In this document: positions 6,730 through 9,164 of the stretch, piece by piece
Numbering within the stretch: position 1 is the first letter of the stretch
How the letters are laid out: each line of letters begins with the position of its first letter
Assembly: GCA_030652715.1 (NCBI GenBank)
Contig: JAUSQB010000441.1
Span: 1-9,164, forward strand
Reading direction: 5' to 3'
DNA: 9,164 nucleotides
Origin: Rugosibacter sp.
Lineage (GTDB): Bacteria; Pseudomonadota; Gammaproteobacteria; Burkholderiales; Rhodocyclaceae
The notes under the pieces: generated by a model
Database searches by the model: none
What the model was told of the DNA's origin: nothing
Seen by the model: the letters and a program-made list of their open reading frames with translations, nothing else
Position numbers and translations under genes: made by a program

Positions 6730-6819
6730 GTTTATGTCTGGGTTTCTTTCGCAAGCTAACGATTCACCAATTGAAGCCAATTGATTAGCATGGCTACTAA
6801 TGAATGAAAAGGATGAAAC

Positions 6820-7128
6820 ATGAGTGATATATCTCAGTCGCACATTAACAACAAGGTAGGTCCGGTCATGCGTCAGGGCGATCTGGCCAAGGCAGTGGCT
6901 GAGGCCGCTGAAATTGATAACCCGGGCAAGGCAATCACGGTTGAAGACAAGTTGGCTTATCTGCGCATCCAGACGGATGGCGAAATGTTTCTTCAGCGGC
7001 AAACCATCGAAGAAATGCTGGGGCGGCCATTCAGCATGAACGAGCTGGAAGTCGATCTGGCTTCATTTGCCGGGCGGATTGATACCAAGGCAGATTACGT
7101 GCGCTTTCATCACGCCCTGGTCTTGTAA
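6820..7128 (+). CDS. tmoD: Toluene monooxygenase effector (coupling) protein (TmoD family)
   Basis: This 102-residue, cofactor-free protein belongs to the MmoB/DmpM/TmoD family, which binds the hydroxylase and raises turnover and coupling of O2 activation to hydroxylation. Family hallmarks are the NNKVGPVMR start, AEIDNPGK-x-ITVED, LGRPFSMNELEVDLASFAG and a C-terminal VRF strand; T4MO TmoD is 103 residues. An AAAAGGATG stretch precedes the ATG at 6820. A 90-nt gap separates it from tmoC, longer than the other gaps, but no terminator hairpin is seen there. Confidence 0.93.
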   Translation: MSDISQSHINNKVGPVMRQGDLAKAVAEAAEIDNPGKAITVEDKLAYLRIQTDGEMFLQRQTIEEMLGRPFSMNELEVDLASFAGRIDTKADYVRFHHALVL

Positions 7129-7151
7129 ATAAAGTTAATGAGGAGAGAGAA

Positions 7152-8138
7152 ATGAGTGAAGTCGAGGTTTTAAAACCGCTTAAAACATGGAGCCATCTCG
7201 CCAAGCGTCGTCGCAAGCCGAGCGAATATGAGGTTGTTTCGACCAACTTGCTATACAACACCCGCGACGCGAATGCACCTTACGATCTTGATCCGGATCT
7301 CGCGATGAATCGCTGGTACAAGCAGTATCGCAACAGCAGCCCCTTGCAGCATGACGACTGGAATGCCTTTCGCGATCCGGATGAACTCGTCTATCGCACT
7401 TACAACATGCTGCAAGACGGTCAGGAAACCTATGTGTTTGGCCTTTTCAATCAATTTAACGAAAGAGAGCACGACAAAGGGCTCGAACCTCGGTGGGTGG
7501 GTACTCTGGCCAGAATTTACACGCCCGGGCGTTATCTTTTTCACGCCCTGCAAATGGCATCGGCCTACCTTCAGCAGATGTCCCCTGCCAGCACGATTAC
7601 CAATTGCGCTGCGTTTCAGGCCGCCGATTCGATGAGATGGTTAAGCCACACCGCTTATCGCACCAAAGAGTTGTCATTGACTTTTACCAGCAAGGGTCTG
7701 GGTGAGGATGAACGGAAGTATTGGGAAGACGACGCTGCATGGCAAGGATTTCGGGTATTAATGGAGCAAGTGTTAACCACCTGGGATTGGGGCGAGGCTT
7801 TTGTGGCATTGAATCTCGTTGCCAAGCCGGCGATTGAGGAGGCCGTATTGCGCAAACTGGGCGAAGCCGGACGCCATAATGGCGATACCTTGCTTGGCAT
7901 GTTGACGGATAGCCAGCTTCTGGATGCTGCCCGCCATCGTCGCTGGGCAACGGCGCTGGTCAAAATGACCCTCGAAAAATCAGGCAATGCAGAAGCCATC
8001 AAGCAGTGGATTGCAAAATGGGAGCCGCTGGCCGATCAGGCAATCGACGCCTTTTGTGCTGCCATGCCTGAAGTGCCGAATGCCGCAGCAGATGCCAAGA
8101 GCGCAACACGCGATTTCCGGCGTTCGCTGATGCTTTGA
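7152..8138 (+). CDS. tmoE: Toluene monooxygenase hydroxylase beta subunit (TmoE family)
   Basis: This 328-residue protein matches the TmoE/TouE beta subunit, which shares the alpha subunit's ferritin-like fold but lacks iron ligands and scaffolds the hydroxylase dimer. Close family segments are KTWSHLAKRRRKPSEYEVVS, NRWYKQYRNSSPLQHD, DPDELVYRTYNMLQDGQE, NQFNEREHD and the ALVK...W..KWEPLAD tail. It is about 20 residues longer than T4MO TmoE as I recall it, mostly at the C-terminus (PNAAADAKSATRDF). GAGGAG at 7140-7145 precedes the ATG. It is the last gene of the operon; a terminator about 160 nt downstream shows that no reductase gene follows directly. Confidence 0.94.
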   Translation: MSEVEVLKPLKTWSHLAKRRRKPSEYEVVSTNLLYNTRDANAPYDLDPDLAMNRWYKQYRNSSPLQHDDWNAFRDPDELVYRTYNMLQDGQETYVFGLFNQFNEREHDKGLEPRWVGTLARIYTPGRYLFHALQMASAYLQQMSPASTITNCAAFQAADSMRWLSHTAYRTKELSLTFTSKGLGEDERKYWEDDAAWQGFRVLMEQVLTTWDWGEAFVALNLVAKPAIEEAVLRKLGEAGRHNGDTLLGMLTDSQLLDAARHRRWATALVKMTLEKSGNAEAIKQWIAKWEPLADQAIDAFCAAMPEVPNAAADAKSATRDFRRSLML

Positions 8139-8301
8139 TGGATTCATTTATTGTTGATGTACTGCAAATGCTTGATTGATGCAACACGACGGAGGCAGGA
8201 GTTGGTTGCTTTAGTAAGAGACCATTAGGCGATGACTCGTCAGAAAGTCGGCCTTGGCGAGACGGCGAAGTAGATGGGCGAGCGATGTACCGGAAGAAGA
8301 G
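8139..8301 (+). other. Unexplained 3' leader-like stretch after tmoE
   Basis: This 163-nt stretch lies between the tmoE stop and the terminator hairpin. Only very short open frames are present (the longest starting at an ATG is 13 codons, from 8232), with no convincing ribosome binding site. I see no tRNA, repeat or recognisable gene. It may simply be the 3' untranslated part of the operon mRNA. Confidence 0.4.
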
Positions 8302-8340
8302 AGGGCGAGAAATGATTGAAATTTCTCGCCCTGTTTTTTT
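8302..8340 (+). terminator. Rho-independent terminator closing the diiron monooxygenase operon
   Basis: A perfect 12-bp inverted repeat (AGGGCGAGAAAT at 8302-8313, ATTTCTCGCCCT at 8321-8332) encloses a 7-nt loop and is followed by G and seven Ts. It separates tmoABCDE from the Rieske dioxygenase gene. Confidence 0.9.
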
Positions 8341-8341
8341 A

Positions 8342-8577
8342 TGCTTATTCCAATTGAATTTGAAAGGACTTGCCCAAGGTGGCGATGTGCCCCGAGTGTC
8401 CTTTGTTCTTTATTGCCTTTCCTTTAATACCCCGAGATAAAGACATCATCTGACACATTCCGGTTCTGTTGGGCGCATCGCATTTTCCTTATCGCCATTC
8501 ACTGGATTCATTGGTGAAGGCCAAAAACAATTGCCTTCCCCACTCTTTCAGTCAGTTGTAATGAAAACAGTGTTTAG
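8342..8577. other. Intergenic stretch without a recognisable gene
   Basis: These 236 nt lie between the terminator and the third FNR-type box and are rich in pyrimidine tracts. I found no open frame of note, RNA gene, repeat or second activator site. Upstream regulator sites may be present but cannot be recognised. Confidence 0.4.
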
Positions 8578-8619
8578 TTGACTTAAGTCAAGGTAACGCC
8601 AATTGATGATTCCTAGAAT
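8578..8619 (+). promoter_or_regulatory. FNR/ANR/DNR-type box (perfect palindrome) with correctly spaced -10, upstream of the Rieske dioxygenase
   Basis: TTGACTTAAGTCAA at 8578-8591 is a perfect 14-bp palindrome of FNR-family type. TAGAAT at 8614-8619 (five of six -10 consensus bases) starts 22 bp after it, predicting a transcript start near 8626 and a leader of about 131 nt. A short inverted repeat, GATTC-CTA-GAATC (8608-8620), overlaps the -10 and could be a second operator, though this may be chance. Confidence 0.72.
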
Positions 8620-8756
8620 CGACTCAACTTCTTCAGGAAGAAAACAACAGATCGGTAGCGGTCGATAAATTGAGCCGGAATTAGTACAAAAAGAGGGCTG
8701 TTAGCGTTGTGGTTTATTCAGCGGCTTAACGAGCTCGATCAATAAAAGGAGCTGGC

Positions 8757-9164
8757 ATGGATAAGCTGGATGGATTGATAGACCAAAAAACAGGTGCCCA
8801 ACGCCGACTGATTTATTCGGATCAGGCGATTTACGAACAAGAGCTGGAGCGGATTTTTGGCCGTTGCTGGCTGTTTCTGGCGCACGAATCGCAAATTCCG
8901 CAGCCGGGCGATTTTTTTCGCACCTACATGGGTGAAGATGATGTGTTGCTCATCCGTCAGGATGATTACACCATCAAGGCTTTTCTCAATACCTGTACGC
9001 ATCGCGGCAACCGTCTCGTGCGCGCTGATCGCGGCAATTCACGCGCCTTTGCGTGCAATTACCATGGCTGGGCTTTTGGCATCGATGGCAGTCTGGCCAC
9101 TGTGCCCCTGGAACGCGAAGTGTATTTCAACGAAATTGACAAAGATCAGTTTCGTTTGGTGCCG
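8757..9164 (+). CDS. Rieske non-heme iron ring-hydroxylating dioxygenase, large (alpha) subunit (3' truncated by window edge)
   Basis: The first 136 codons of a BphA/NdoB-type alpha subunit are present; the complete protein would be about 440-460 residues. The enzyme adds both atoms of O2 to an aromatic ring to form a cis-dihydrodiol. The Rieske [2Fe-2S] domain is complete in its ligands: C80-T-H82-R and C100-N-Y-H103, with the usual G-W-A-F following. The start ([19 protein letters not shown]) and the VPLEREVY segment are typical of toluene/biphenyl/naphthalene-type dioxygenases. The mononuclear iron site lies beyond the window. AAAGGAG at 8745-8751 supports the ATG at 8757. It has its own FNR-type promoter and is separated from tmoABCDE by a terminator. 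Substrate class cannot be assigned from the N-terminal third. Confidence 0.93.
   Translation, partial: MDKLDGLIDQKTGAQRRLIYSDQAIYEQELERIFGRCWLFLAHESQIPQPGDFFRTYMGEDDVLLIRQDDYTIKAFLNTCTHRGNRLVRADRGNSRAFACNYHGWAFGIDGSLATVPLEREVYFNEIDKDQFRLVP

Noticed and set aside
8154..8167. TTGATGTACTGCAA just after the tmoE stop, resembling an FNR-type box
   Set aside because: Only one half-site is good, it lies at the 3' end of the operon before its terminator, and no gene follows at a suitable distance.
8232..8273. 13-codon open frame between tmoE and its terminator
   Set aside because: It is too short, has no clear ribosome binding site or similarity, and is preceded immediately by an in-frame stop.

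Overview
The window (9,164 bp, about 53-55% G+C by eye) looks like a piece of a chromosome or large plasmid from an aromatic-hydrocarbon-degrading Gram-negative bacterium, most likely a betaproteobacterium (Rhodocyclales/Burkholderiales type). That assignment rests on family resemblance of the proteins, strong GGAG-type ribosome binding sites and hairpin-plus-T-run terminators; no taxonomic marker is present. Both ends cut through genes.

Layout. (1) 2-922: 3' part of an acyl-CoA-dehydrogenase-fold (group D) flavin monooxygenase, closed by a terminator. (2) 1077-3500: a promoter, then a full-length paralogue of the same monooxygenase (398 aa) followed 34 nt later by a type I extradiol (BphC-like) ring-cleavage dioxygenase, closed by an 18-bp-stem terminator. 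(3) 3584-4267, minus strand: an NnrU-family membrane protein. (4) 4362-8340: a promoter and a five-gene toluene/aromatic diiron monooxygenase operon in the order hydroxylase alpha, gamma, Rieske ferredoxin, effector, hydroxylase beta (tmoABCDE order), closed by a terminator; the NADH reductase gene (tmoF) usually found with this system is not in the window. (5) 8578-end: a third promoter and the first 136 codons of a Rieske ring-hydroxylating dioxygenase large subunit.

How they fit together (inference). The diiron monooxygenase would hydroxylate toluene, benzene or a relative to a phenol. One or both flavin monooxygenases, or a second turn of the diiron enzyme, would make a catechol, and the extradiol dioxygenase would open the ring. 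The Rieske dioxygenase would give a parallel dihydroxylating entry. Electron-donor partners (flavin reductase, tmoF-type reductase, dioxygenase beta subunit and reductase) must lie outside the window.

Most notable signal. Three oxygenase transcription units each have a 14-bp FNR/ANR/DNR-type palindrome (TTGAT/C-N4-G/ATCAA) followed, after exactly 22 bp in all three cases, by a -10-like hexamer. That is the geometry of a class II CRP/FNR-activated promoter centred at -41.5. Together with the NnrU-type gene between them, this suggests that the O2-consuming pathway is switched on by a low-oxygen or nitrogen-oxide-sensing FNR-family regulator, rather than only by the sigma-54 or two-component regulators described for known toluene monooxygenase operons.
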